Source of the DNA: Anaeromyxobacter terrae
GTDB lineage: Bacteria > Myxococcota > Myxococcia > Myxococcales > Anaeromyxobacteraceae
Length of the DNA: 64,000 nucleotides
Assembly (NCBI RefSeq): GCF_022690685.1
Contig: NZ_JALCYY010000009.1
Location: 31,093-95,092, forward strand
Direction: 5' to 3'
Below, piece by piece: positions 24,150 to 32,493 of this stretch (within the stretch, counting starts at the first letter, position 1; every line of letters starts with the position of its first letter). The notes below the pieces were generated by a model. It did not search any database. It worked only from the letters and a program-made list of their open reading frames with translations, and was not told the DNA's origin. Made by a program: the position numbers and the translations under genes.

Positions 24150-25973
24150 ATGACGACGCGTGCAGTTCTCGCAGCCGTGCTTGCCTCGTTGCCCGCGTGG
24201 GCGTTCTCGGCGGCTCCCGCGAAGGCGACTCAGGCGGCGCCGCCGCCGGCCGCCGCGCCGAAGTCCGAGGCCGCCAAGAGCGGCGCAGGGGCCGCCCCGA
24301 AGACCGCCGCCCCCGGAGGCGCGAAGAAGCCCTCCGAGCCCGAGGGCGTCCAGGCCTACCTGAAGGTGCCGTTCCTGTCGCCGCGGTTCGCCTCGACGCC
24401 GGTCGCCGCCGTCGACGGCGACGCCATCACCATGGGGGAGCTCGTCGACACGCTCGCGCTCGAGCACGCGCCGCGGAAGCCGGAGCCCGGCGCCGAGCCC
24501 GCGACCCCCGCCCAGGCGAGCCGCAGCGACTTCACGCGCGTGCTCGACCGGCTCGTCGACACCCGGGTCGTGGCGTCCGAGGCGCGGGACATGGGGATCG
24601 GCGATCTCCCCCAGATCAAGGAGGAGATGGCGAAGTTCGAGGAGACCGAGCTCCGCAAGACGTTCGAGCGGTCGGTCACGAAGGACCTGAAGCCCGACCC
24701 GGTCGTCGTCGAGAAGCTGTACAAGGACTCGGTCCGCGAGTGGAAGATCCGGTCGATCGCCTTCGACAAGGAGGAGGACGCGCGCGCGGCCGCGCCGCTC
24801 GTGCGCGACGGAAAGGCGTTCGACGAGGTGGCGAAGCGCCTCGTCGCGGAGAAGAAGGCGCGCGGAAACGACGAGCCGGTCTACGCCCCGGAGTCGAAGC
24901 TCCTGCCCGAGATCGTGCAGGCAGCCTCGCAGCTCACCCCGGGCGCCGTGAGCGCGCCCGTCAAGATTCCGTCCGGCTACGCCATCCTGAAGGTCGAGGA
25001 CGTTCGCTACCCGGAGGACCCCGAGGCCCGGGCGATCGCCGAGGAGCGCTCGCTCGAGATGAAGCGGCGCCAGACCGTGCTCAAGACCTACGAGTCGCTC
25101 GCGAAGAAGTACGCCGTCGTCGACGAGAAGCTCATCGATCGGCTCGACTACGAGGCGAAGAAGCCCGGCTGGAACGTGCTGTTCAAGGACAAGCGGCCCC
25201 TCGCGAAGATCCGCGGCGAGGCGCCCATCACGGTGGGCGATCTCGGCGAGGGGATCTCGCTCAAGTTCTTCCACGGGATGGAGGGGCCGATCCGGGCGAA
25301 GCAGGTGAACATCGCGAAGCGCGTGACGTTCGAGGGCATGCTGATGCGGCGGCTCTTCAGGAAAGAGGCGCTCGCGCAGAAGCTCGACCAGAGCGAGGAG
25401 TACAAGGCGGCGACCGCCGAGTACGAGACGTCGCTTCTCTTCGGGATGTTCGTGCAGCGCGCGGTCGTTCCTTCGGTGAAGGTCACCGAGGGGGAGCTCA
25501 TGGAGTACTACGAGAAGAACAAGGCGGATTTCACCACCCCCGCCTTCTATCGGCTCGATGCGCTCGCCTTTCGCAGCGAGAAGGCCGCGCAGGCGGCGCT
25601 CGACAAGATCAAGTCGGGCACGGACCTCAAGTGGCTCAAGGCGAACGCGACCGACCAGGTCCCGGCGGAGCAGCGCGACCTCGACTTCGGCGGGACGATC
25701 TACAGCGCGAAGGGGCTCCCGGCCGATCTCGCGAAGCTGATCGCCAACTCGAAGAAGGGTGAGTTCCGGCTCTACGCGGCGCCCGGCGGACAGGCTTACG
25801 TGGTGCAGATCCTCGACGTCACGCCCGCGAAGGAGTCGCCGTACAAGGAGAGCCGCGAGGCGATCGCAAAGAAGTTGTTCGCCCGCAGCGTCGACAAGGC
25901 GCTCGACGAGTGGGTGGCGAAGCTCCGCAAGGAGCACGACGTCAAGATCTACATCACGCGCGTCGACGGGTGA
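24150..25973 (+). CDS. SurA/PpiC-type peptidyl-prolyl isomerase chaperone (OscH-like)
   Basis: Predicted 607 residues. I chose the ATG at 24150 (GAGGAG six bases upstream), which begins a good Sec signal (MTTRAVLAAVLASLPAWAFSA). An Ala/Pro/Lys-rich linker follows to about residue 70. Next comes a SurA-N-like helical domain (VAAVDGDAITMGELVD) and a parvulin-like region at about 190-290 with IRSIAFDKEEDA and a VKIPSGYAILKVEDVR strand. A second helical part and a second parvulin-like region (YRLDALAFRSEKAAQAAL to YVVQILDV, about 465-565) complete it. Such proteins fold exported outer-membrane and secreted proteins in the periplasm. A prolyl-isomerase chaperone, OscH, is reported to fold OmcS in Geobacter; this gene occupies the same place. 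It begins 268 bases after the CsgG-like genes and 26 bases before the 26-haem gene. Confidence 0.85.
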   Translation: MTTRAVLAAVLASLPAWAFSAAPAKATQAAPPPAAAPKSEAAKSGAGAAPKTAAPGGAKKPSEPEGVQAYLKVPFLSPRFASTPVAAVDGDAITMGELVDTLALEHAPRKPEPGAEPATPAQASRSDFTRVLDRLVDTRVVASEARDMGIGDLPQIKEEMAKFEETELRKTFERSVTKDLKPDPVVVEKLYKDSVREWKIRSIAFDKEEDARAAAPLVRDGKAFDEVAKRLVAEKKARGNDEPVYAPESKLLPEIVQAASQLTPGAVSAPVKIPSGYAILKVEDVRYPEDPEARAIAEERSLEMKRRQTVLKTYESLAKKYAVVDEKLIDRLDYEAKKPGWNVLFKDKRPLAKIRGEAPITVGDLGEGISLKFFHGMEGPIRAKQVNIAKRVTFEGMLMRRLFRKEALAQKLDQSEEYKAATAEYETSLLFGMFVQRAVVPSVKVTEGELMEYYEKNKADFTTPAFYRLDALAFRSEKAAQAALDKIKSGTDLKWLKANATDQVPAEQRDLDFGGTIYSAKGLPADLAKLIANSKKGEFRLYAAPGGQAYVVQILDVTPAKESPYKESREAIAKKLFARSVDKALDEWVAKLRKEHDVKIYITRVDG

Positions 25974-25999
25974 GCGCGGTCCACGACTTCAGCGAGGGC

Positions 26000-27955
26000 A
26001 TGGCTTTGACCTCCAAGACCAACCGGTGGGTGCTCGCGCTCGTGGCCCTGTCGGCGGCGTTCCTCGCCGCCGCTCCGGGCCGGGCGGAAGCGGCGAGACA
26101 GTTCAAGTCGAAGGACTGCATCGAGTGCCACAAGCCGTTCGCGGACAAGTACGACTCCGTCAAGTTCACGCACCCCGCCGTGAAGCAGCGGAAGTGCGAG
26201 GACTGCCACCTGCGGCACGGCGTCGTGCCGAAGCTCGTGCTGAAGGAGCCCGGCGCGAACCTGTGCTTCAAGTGCCACAAGCGCGAGTCGCTCGGCCTCG
26301 ACAAGCCGAACGTCCACAAGGTGCTCCGCACCGGCGCCTGCGGGCAATGCCACGACGTGCACGGCTCGAACGCGCCGCACATGCTGAAGGCCGAGGGCAG
26401 CCAGGTCTGCTACGCCTGTCATGACAAGGCGGCGTTCGAGCGCAAGAACGTGCACAAGGTGCTCGCGAAGGACGGGTGCCAGGCGTGCCACCTCGCGCAC
26501 GCGTCCGACCAGAAGAACCTGCTCGCGGCGGAGGAGGGCAAGCTCTGCTCGAAGTGCCACTCGACCAGCGCGGGCGGGTTCGTGAAGGCGCACGGGGGCT
26601 ACCCGGTCGCGACCTGCACCGGGTGTCACGATCCGCACTCCGCGGATCGCGCGAAGCTCCTGAAGGCGTCCGTCCACCCGCCGGTCGCGGAGTCGTCCTG
26701 CTCCGACTGCCACGTGCCCGCGAAGTCGGCGAAGCCGTTCGCCGTGCAGGAGGTGGGCGCGAAGCTGTGCGCGAACTGCCACGACTCCGCCAAGCTGCTC
26801 GGCGGGGGCACCGTCGTGCACAAGCCCGTGAAGGACGGGCAGTGCGTCGCGTGCCACGATCCCCACGCGTCGAGCGCGCCGAAGCTCGCGCACGCCCCGG
26901 GTAGCCGCCTCTGCCTCGAGTGCCACCCGCAGATGGGCCAGAAGGTCTCGGTCGCGCACGCGCCGATGTCGGCCGCTGGAGGCTGCGTCTCGTGCCACAA
27001 GCCGCACGCCGCCAAGGAGAAGAAGCTCCTCGCGAGCAACGTGGCGACGCTCTGCGGTAGCTGTCACAAGAAGACGTTCGAGGAGAAGCGCAAGATCGCC
27101 CACCAGCCGTTCGTCGATCGCGACTGCGCCGCGTGTCACGATCCCCATGGCTCGAACCTGCCCGGCATGGTGAAGTCGCGTCTCGACAAGGTCTGCTTCG
27201 GCTGCCACGCCGAGGAGGAGACCCGCTTCATCAAGACGCACACCCACAAGCCCGTGCTCGACGGCCGGTGCGGCGCGTGCCACTCCGGGCACGGCTCCGA
27301 CGAGCCGAAGCTGCTCAGGGCAAAGGGCGCGAAGCTCTGCGAGCAGTGCCACGCCGGGATGATGAAGGCGGACGCGAGCGGGACGACGCACGCGCCGTTC
27401 GCGAAGGGCGACTGCCTCACCTGTCACGATCCGCACGGCTCGAACACCGCCGGCATGCTCGTGTCCGACACGAAGGCGCTCTGCTCGCGATGCCACGAGA
27501 AGACGGAGAAGGCGGTCCAGGGCGCGACGAGCGTGCACGCGGCGTTCAGCGCTGGCGACTGCACGAAGTGCCACAGCCCCCACCAGGCGAAGCTGAAGAA
27601 CCTCATGCTCGCGCAGACGCCGGACGTCTGCCTGACCTGCCATGACCGCATGAAGGAGAAGCTCGCGACGGGGAAGCGGCACCAGCCCGTCGAGGACTGC
27701 CTGTCGTGCCACGGGCCGCATGCGTCCAAGCAGCCGAAGCTCGCGGTGGATCGCTCGGCCGAGCTGTGCGGTCAGTGCCACGACGAGAAGGAGGGCAAGT
27801 TCACGACGGCCCACCTCGGCATCGCGGCGACCGACATGAACTGCACGAGCTGCCACGATCCGCACGCATCCAAGGACCCCAAGATGTTCAAGGGACTGCA
27901 GCACGCGCCCTTCGCATCGCGGGACTGCGGCAACTGCCACGTCGTCGAGAAGTAG
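26000..27955 (+). CDS. Periplasmic 26-haem cytochrome, doubled CxxCH family
   Basis: Predicted 651 residues. The start at 26000 gives a clean Sec signal (about residues 1-31, ending GRAEA). No lipobox is present, so a soluble periplasmic or secreted protein is expected. I count 26 CxxCH motifs and no longer variants. They come in pairs, typically CxxCHDPHGS or CxxCHxPHAS followed 20-25 residues later by xLCxxCH, the doubled-CxxCH arrangement; about 13 pairs fill the chain. The Lys-rich spacers make it basic, unlike the Thr/Ser/Gly-rich giant lipoproteins. It sits 26 bases after the prolyl-isomerase gene and 9 bases before a related 16-haem gene. A role in carrying electrons through the periplasm to the OmcS-like filament is inferred. 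Confidence 0.92.
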   Translation: MALTSKTNRWVLALVALSAAFLAAAPGRAEAARQFKSKDCIECHKPFADKYDSVKFTHPAVKQRKCEDCHLRHGVVPKLVLKEPGANLCFKCHKRESLGLDKPNVHKVLRTGACGQCHDVHGSNAPHMLKAEGSQVCYACHDKAAFERKNVHKVLAKDGCQACHLAHASDQKNLLAAEEGKLCSKCHSTSAGGFVKAHGGYPVATCTGCHDPHSADRAKLLKASVHPPVAESSCSDCHVPAKSAKPFAVQEVGAKLCANCHDSAKLLGGGTVVHKPVKDGQCVACHDPHASSAPKLAHAPGSRLCLECHPQMGQKVSVAHAPMSAAGGCVSCHKPHAAKEKKLLASNVATLCGSCHKKTFEEKRKIAHQPFVDRDCAACHDPHGSNLPGMVKSRLDKVCFGCHAEEETRFIKTHTHKPVLDGRCGACHSGHGSDEPKLLRAKGAKLCEQCHAGMMKADASGTTHAPFAKGDCLTCHDPHGSNTAGMLVSDTKALCSRCHEKTEKAVQGATSVHAAFSAGDCTKCHSPHQAKLKNLMLAQTPDVCLTCHDRMKEKLATGKRHQPVEDCLSCHGPHASKQPKLAVDRSAELCGQCHDEKEGKFTTAHLGIAATDMNCTSCHDPHASKDPKMFKGLQHAPFASRDCGNCHVVEK

Positions 27956-27964
27956 AGGACATCG

Positions 27965-29233
27965 ATGAGCGCGAGACCTTTCATCCTCGTCCTTGCGGTC
28001 GCCGCCCTGGCGGGACCCCCGGTCGCTGCTCGAGCCGCTCCGAAGTTCAAGCTGAAGCCGGGTGCGGCAGGCCAGGTGTGCCTCGAGTGCCACCCGGACT
28101 TCTCCGAACGGCTCAAGAAGCAGTTCGTCCACACTCCGGTCCGGTCGAAGGAGTGCACCGGGTGCCACAACCCCCACGCCTCCGACCACGGCAAGCTGCT
28201 CGCCGCGGACGCGAACGCGATCTGCGCGACGTGCCACAAGGACGTCATCGCGAAGAACGCGAAGAGCACGCACCAGCCCGTCGTGCAGCAGCAGTGCGGG
28301 CAGTGTCATGACCCGCACGCCTCGAACGTGAAGTTCAACCTCGTCAAGGGCGGCGCCGAGCTCTGCGGGACGTGCCACAAGACGCTCGTCGACGGCGCCA
28401 CGGCCTCGAAGTTCAAGCACCGCGCCGTCCAGAACGGCTGCGGGAGCTGCCACGACGCCCACGCGTCGGCGACGGGCCCGAAGCTGCTCAAGGCGGACGT
28501 GCCTCAGCTCTGCCTCGGGTGCCACAAGGTCGACGGGCCGATCCTGATGAAGAAGCACATGAACTACCCCGTCGCGAAGGCGCAGTGCACGAGCTGCCAC
28601 GATCCGCACGGCTCGAACACGCGTGGCATGCTCTACAACACGGTCCACGCGCCGGTCGCGAAGGGCATGTGCGCGCAGTGCCACGAGGCCCCGGGCTCGC
28701 CCAACGGCTTCAAGCCGAAGCAGGCGGGGATCGCGCTGTGCCGCGGCTGCCACATCCAGAACATCAACAACATGATGGACAAGAACCGCGTCCATCGTCC
28801 GGTCACCGAGGGCGCCGCCTGCCTGACGTGCCACGGCCCCCACGCGTCGAAGGCGAAGGGGCTCCTCAAGGCCGACATGCGGACGGTCTGCGGCAGCTGC
28901 CACGCCGACACCATCAAGCGCGGCGACATGTCGGTGACGAAGCACCAGCCCATCAAGAACGCCGAGTGCACGAGCTGCCATGACCCGCACGGCTCGGACG
29001 CGGCGCTCATGCTGGTGAAGACCGAAACGATCGAGCTCTGCGGGAAGTGCCACGACTGGCAGAAGCACGCGTCGCACCCGGTCGGCGCGAAGTACGTCGA
29101 CCCGCGCAACAAGAACCTGACGCTGCAGTGTCTCAGCTGCCACCGCGCGCACGGCACCGAGTTCAAGCAGATGATGCCCTACGCGACGGTTCCCGAGACG
29201 TGCACGAAGTGCCACGAGAAGTTCAAGAGGTGA
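27965..29233 (+). CDS. Periplasmic 16-haem cytochrome, doubled CxxCH family
   Basis: Predicted 422 residues; AGAGGA ribosome site before the ATG. Sec signal residues 1 to about 24 (ending VAARA), no lipobox. Sixteen CxxCH motifs in about eight doubled modules (CxxCHDPHAS or CxxCHDPHGS, then ELCGTCH, QLCLGCH, ALCRGCH and similar) show clear homology to the upstream 26-haem protein, so the pair probably arose by gene duplication followed by module loss or gain. The last pair has an RAHGTEF segment. The stop overlaps the next start (TGATG), so translation is coupled to the NHL protein. It may form a conduit or complex with its larger neighbour. Confidence 0.92.
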   Translation: MSARPFILVLAVAALAGPPVAARAAPKFKLKPGAAGQVCLECHPDFSERLKKQFVHTPVRSKECTGCHNPHASDHGKLLAADANAICATCHKDVIAKNAKSTHQPVVQQQCGQCHDPHASNVKFNLVKGGAELCGTCHKTLVDGATASKFKHRAVQNGCGSCHDAHASATGPKLLKADVPQLCLGCHKVDGPILMKKHMNYPVAKAQCTSCHDPHGSNTRGMLYNTVHAPVAKGMCAQCHEAPGSPNGFKPKQAGIALCRGCHIQNINNMMDKNRVHRPVTEGAACLTCHGPHASKAKGLLKADMRTVCGSCHADTIKRGDMSVTKHQPIKNAECTSCHDPHGSDAALMLVKTETIELCGKCHDWQKHASHPVGAKYVDPRNKNLTLQCLSCHRAHGTEFKQMMPYATVPETCTKCHEKFKR

Positions 29234-30147
29234 TGACCGTGCTCAGAGCCATCGACGCGAGGGTGATCGCCTCGCTCGTCGTCGTCCTCGCCGCGAGCGG
29301 GGCACGCGCGGAGAGCGTCTCGTTCAAGCACCAGGCGACCGTGTACAGGGACGCGAAGGACGGCAAGCTCTCCGCCCCCGAGGGCGTGGCCTGCAACGAC
29401 GCCGGGCTGCTCGTGGTCGCCGATACCGGGAACGCTCGGCTCCTCACGTACTTCGTGAAGGAGGGCGCCGTGACGCCGGCGGCCGAGGTGAAGGTCCCGC
29501 AGCTCAAGCACCCGGTCCGACTGCAGCTCGACTCGAAGGGCAACATGCTCGTGCTCGACCGCAAGCTGCGGCGCATTGCACGGCTCGATCCCAAGGGCGC
29601 GTTCCAGGCCTACCTGGACGTGAAGCCCGCGGGTGTGGCGGAGGTCGTGCCCACGAGCTTCAAGGTGGACCGCGCCGACAGCGTGTACGTGCTCGACGCG
29701 ACCGCCGGGAAGGTGTTCGTGGTCGATGCAGCGGGCTCGGTGACGGCGACGCTCCCGCTCCCCACGGACGCAGGAACGTTCACGGACGTCGCGGTGGATG
29801 CCGCCGGAACGATCTACGTGCTCGACGGGGTGCGCGCGGCGGTGTGGTCCGCCGCGAAGGGCGCGACGGCCTTCTCGCCGCTCGGGAAGAGCTTCAAGGA
29901 CTACGCGAGCTTCCCCACCTACCTGATGGCGAACAACCGGGGCGTCCTGCTGGTGGTCGACCAGAACGGCGCCGGCATCGTCATGCTCGGTCAGGACGGA
30001 AGCTACCTGGGGCGTCAGCTCAGCCTCGGCTGGACGGACGGGCTCCTCTATTACCCGTCGCAGATCTGCCTCGACGCTCAGGGCGAGGCGTTCGTGGCAG
30101 ACCGGTCGAACAACCGCGTGCAGATGTTCACGTCGGTCGTTCAATAG
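29233..30147 (+). CDS. Exported NHL-repeat beta-propeller protein, last gene of the operon
   Basis: Predicted 304 residues. The ATG overlaps the previous stop by one base and has AAGAGG upstream. Sec signal to about residue 26 (ending SGARA). NHL-type blades are visible: LSAPEGVACNDAGLLVVADT, LKHPVRLQLDSKGNMLVLDR, FKVDRADSVYVLDA, FTDVAVDAAGTIYVLDG and YPSQICLDAQGEAFVADRS. About six blades make a complete propeller. It resembles the NHL protein before omcS in size and type, so the operon is bracketed by propellers. An intrinsic terminator follows 21 bases after the stop. Function is probably scaffolding for the adjacent cytochromes. Confidence 0.82.
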   Translation: MTVLRAIDARVIASLVVVLAASGARAESVSFKHQATVYRDAKDGKLSAPEGVACNDAGLLVVADTGNARLLTYFVKEGAVTPAAEVKVPQLKHPVRLQLDSKGNMLVLDRKLRRIARLDPKGAFQAYLDVKPAGVAEVVPTSFKVDRADSVYVLDATAGKVFVVDAAGSVTATLPLPTDAGTFTDVAVDAAGTIYVLDGVRAAVWSAAKGATAFSPLGKSFKDYASFPTYLMANNRGVLLVVDQNGAGIVMLGQDGSYLGRQLSLGWTDGLLYYPSQICLDAQGEAFVADRSNNRVQMFTSVVQ

Positions 30148-30168
30148 CGATCCAAGGTGTCCGATTCC

Positions 30169-30205
30169 GGGGCGCGCTTCCACGGGAGCGCGCCCCGTTT
30201 CGTTT
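30169..30205 (+). terminator. Intrinsic terminator of the OmcS-companion operon
   Basis: A perfect ten-base stem GGGGCGCGCT (30169-30178) and AGCGCGCCCC (30187-30196) with an eight-base loop is followed by GTTTCGTTT. It lies 21 bases past the NHL stop codon and marks the end of the transcription unit. Confidence 0.85.
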
Positions 30206-30217
30206 GACGCGCATCAA
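30204..30217 (+). promoter_or_regulatory. CRP/FNR-family-like binding site
   Basis: TTGAC-GCGC-ATCAA matches the FNR-type palindrome in nine of ten half-site positions. It begins at the end of the preceding terminator, 169 bases before the start of the 10-haem lipoprotein gene, and is nearly identical to the box at 8308-8321. Confidence 0.5.
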
Positions 30218-30386
30218 CCCCGTCATTGCCGTGAATCAATTTCGTGCTGCGGCTTGATGCCGCCCACGAAGGCAACTGAGCAGGCGCTCGCACCCATGGT
30301 ACCCTGGTGACCTACCTATTTCACCGCAAGTCGTAGTGGTCGCCCGAAGTGGGGCGCGACTCGCGCGTGAATGAGGAGGGGCCCCG

Positions 30387-32171
30387 ATGTCGATACCGTT
30401 CCGAACGCGTCCGCTGGCTGCTGCCGCGTTCTTGAGCGTCCTGGTCCTCGCGTGTGGCGAGGATGATCCGGTGAACGGAGCGCCGAGGTCGGCGGACTCC
30501 GGCACCTCGCGCGCCGCTGCGACCGCGACCGCGGACGGCCCGGTCTGCAGGGGCACGGGCGCCCACGACAAGCATGGCCTCGTCGGGTTCGGATGCTCCA
30601 CCTGTCACGAGTGCGGCGGGCTCATGCAGTTCTCGAGCACGTTCACGCTCCCCACGAGCGGCGCGTCGATCTCCGGCCCCGGCAACGTGGTGACCGTCGG
30701 GGTGAACGGGGCGCCCACGACGTGCAGCGTCGCGTGCCACAACGTCGGGGGGCTCGCGACGCAGCCGGTCGACTGGAGCACGCCGGGTCCGCTGGCATGC
30801 AGCTCGTGCCACTCGCAGGGGCAGTCCGGGGCGTTCCCGGCGAGGTCGAGCCACGGCGTGGACAGCTCCAGCGCCACCGCGAACCGCGCGGCTTGCCAGA
30901 ACTGCCACGACACCTCGAATCACGTCTCCGGGACGGTGGTGATCCAGGGGGTCGGCGCGCTCGATCCGAACGACCCGGCGCAGGTGGACGGTGCGTGCAA
31001 GAAGTGCCACGGGGGGAGGGGAGCCGCGGTCGCCGGCAAGACGCCGCCGCTCCTCGTGGGCTATGCCGCCGCCGACGGCGACTTCCACGGCGCCCGGGCC
31101 GGCACCGGGTTCGGCGGGTCGCTCATCGGGTACGCCCGGGGCGCGGATCCGCTCCCGTGCATGGCCTGCCACGACGCGCACCAGAGCTCGAACGCGTTCC
31201 TCTTCGCCTCGACGGTGAACACGTCGCCCGTCGCGGATGCGACCATCAACCGCGCAGGCGTCGGAGCGGAGGCGCTCTGCGAGCGGTGCCACTCCGGCGC
31301 GCGTCATGCCGGGTGCTCGGCCGCCGGATGTCACACGACCGACCCCGTGCCCGGTGGGGCGAACAAGCCCTGCTTCTTCTGCCACGGCCACGAAGGCATC
31401 GTGAACTTCAGGCTGCCGACCTGGGCGGACCACCCGGTGCCGGGCATGGCCATCAGCGACCCGAACAATTACTGCTGGCACTGCCATTCGACCGGCTGGT
31501 TCCCTGCGACGCCCGAGTACGTGGCGCCGACGGTGAGCGCCGTGGCCGTCACCGGGATCGCGGCGACGAGCGCCACGGTGCGCTGGAACACCAACGAGAA
31601 GGCCACGTCCTACGTCGAGTGGGGCGTGGGGACGCCCTCGAATGTCGACGGCAATGGCGTGCTCGTCACGCAGGCCTGCGGGGCCGGCGTGAACCCTCCC
31701 TGTCGTGAGGTGACGCTGACGGGCCTCGCGCCGGCCACCCAGTACGTCTACCGGGTCCGCTCGTCGGACGCGTTGCGGAATGTGACCGTGTCGCAGTCGT
31801 ACACGTTCACGACGTCTGATCCGAACGCGCCCGGCCAGCCTTCGATCACCGCCGTCCCCGACGGTGCGGTGCCGTACCCGGAGACCTCGGTGCCGGTCAC
31901 GTTCCAGTGGAGCGCCGTCGCGGATCCCAACGGGGATCCCGTCGAATACCGGGTCCAGATCTCCACCACTCCCGGCTTCACCGCTCCCCTCGTCCTGGAC
32001 GGTCCCTGGACTCCCTCGACGACGTACTCGAGGACCTTCACCGCCACGGAGTGGCCGGGGACGACCTATTACTGGCGCGTGCAGGCGCGCGACGCGGTAC
32101 ATGATCTGCGTTCGCCGTGGTCGAGCGTGGACGCGTTCGGGATCTGGTGGTACGACCCGATGCCGTACTGA
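30387..32171 (+). CDS. Multihaem lipoprotein (about 10 haems) with fibronectin III-like domains
   Basis: Predicted 594 residues; GAGGAGGGG precedes the ATG. Lipobox VLAC, Cys23. The first about 370 residues hold ten haem motifs: eight CxxCH, one CxxxCH (CSVACH) and one CxxxxCH (CSAAGCH). The N-terminal block GTGAHDKH...CxxCHxCGG...TTCSVACH is shared with the next gene and with the protein at 75-2102. The remaining 220 residues lack Cys-His motifs and look like two fibronectin type III domains: VAPTVSAVAVTGIAATSATVRW...TQYVYRVRS, then PVTFQWSAVADPNGDPVEYRVQIS...TYYWRVQA. Such domains bind polysaccharide, minerals or other proteins. The combination suggests a surface-exposed cytochrome with an adhesion module. 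It has its own terminator. Confidence 0.88.
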   Translation: MSIPFRTRPLAAAAFLSVLVLACGEDDPVNGAPRSADSGTSRAAATATADGPVCRGTGAHDKHGLVGFGCSTCHECGGLMQFSSTFTLPTSGASISGPGNVVTVGVNGAPTTCSVACHNVGGLATQPVDWSTPGPLACSSCHSQGQSGAFPARSSHGVDSSSATANRAACQNCHDTSNHVSGTVVIQGVGALDPNDPAQVDGACKKCHGGRGAAVAGKTPPLLVGYAAADGDFHGARAGTGFGGSLIGYARGADPLPCMACHDAHQSSNAFLFASTVNTSPVADATINRAGVGAEALCERCHSGARHAGCSAAGCHTTDPVPGGANKPCFFCHGHEGIVNFRLPTWADHPVPGMAISDPNNYCWHCHSTGWFPATPEYVAPTVSAVAVTGIAATSATVRWNTNEKATSYVEWGVGTPSNVDGNGVLVTQACGAGVNPPCREVTLTGLAPATQYVYRVRSSDALRNVTVSQSYTFTTSDPNAPGQPSITAVPDGAVPYPETSVPVTFQWSAVADPNGDPVEYRVQISTTPGFTAPLVLDGPWTPSTTYSRTFTATEWPGTTYYWRVQARDAVHDLRSPWSSVDAFGIWWYDPMPY

Positions 32172-32493
32172 TCCAAATCAATAAATGTCGGCCCGGACCG
32201 GGGCCGCCGCGCAATGCGGCGGCCCTTTTCCTTCAGCGGTCCTCGACTGGAACGGGGTGGACCTCGCGTGAGGTGCGCCTGAGGGCAAAGCCGCGCCGCT
32301 CCTGGAACGCCACGCCGTGTACTCGGAGTCACCGACGCGCGCGGACGCGATTGCGATCGATTGACGCAGCCGAGGGCGGAATCTTGGGTTGGGCCAAAGA
32401 CGTGCACCCGAACGCTGGCTCGTCGCGTGCGATAGGAGGTGCTTTCTTTGGCCGAGCAATTCAATCGCTGGCCAGGGAACCCGGGGGATCCGC
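32172..32493. other. Intergenic region between two multihaem genes, 322 bases
   Basis: The first 60 bases hold the terminator of the upstream gene. The rest should contain the promoter of the 19-haem gene at 32494, but I could not identify convincing -35/-10 or operator sequences. No small gene was seen. Confidence 0.45.
32201..32229 (+). terminator. Intrinsic terminator after the 10-haem lipoprotein
   Basis: A perfect ten-base stem GGGCCGCCGC (32201-32210) and GCGGCGGCCC (32216-32225), GCAAT loop, is followed by TTTT. It starts 30 bases after the stop codon. Confidence 0.88.

Noticed and set aside
25949-29215. Minus-strand open frame of about 1090 codons opposite the two periplasmic cytochromes
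   Set aside because: The plus strand has 42 evenly spaced CxxCH motifs and signal peptides; the minus frame has none of this. Shadow.
32168-32181. CTGAT-CCAA-ATCAA, a fourth CRP/FNR-like box before the 19-haem gene
   Set aside because: It overlaps the stop codon of the preceding gene and lies upstream of that gene's terminator, 312 bases from the next start, so it is unlikely to act on the downstream promoter. Probably chance.
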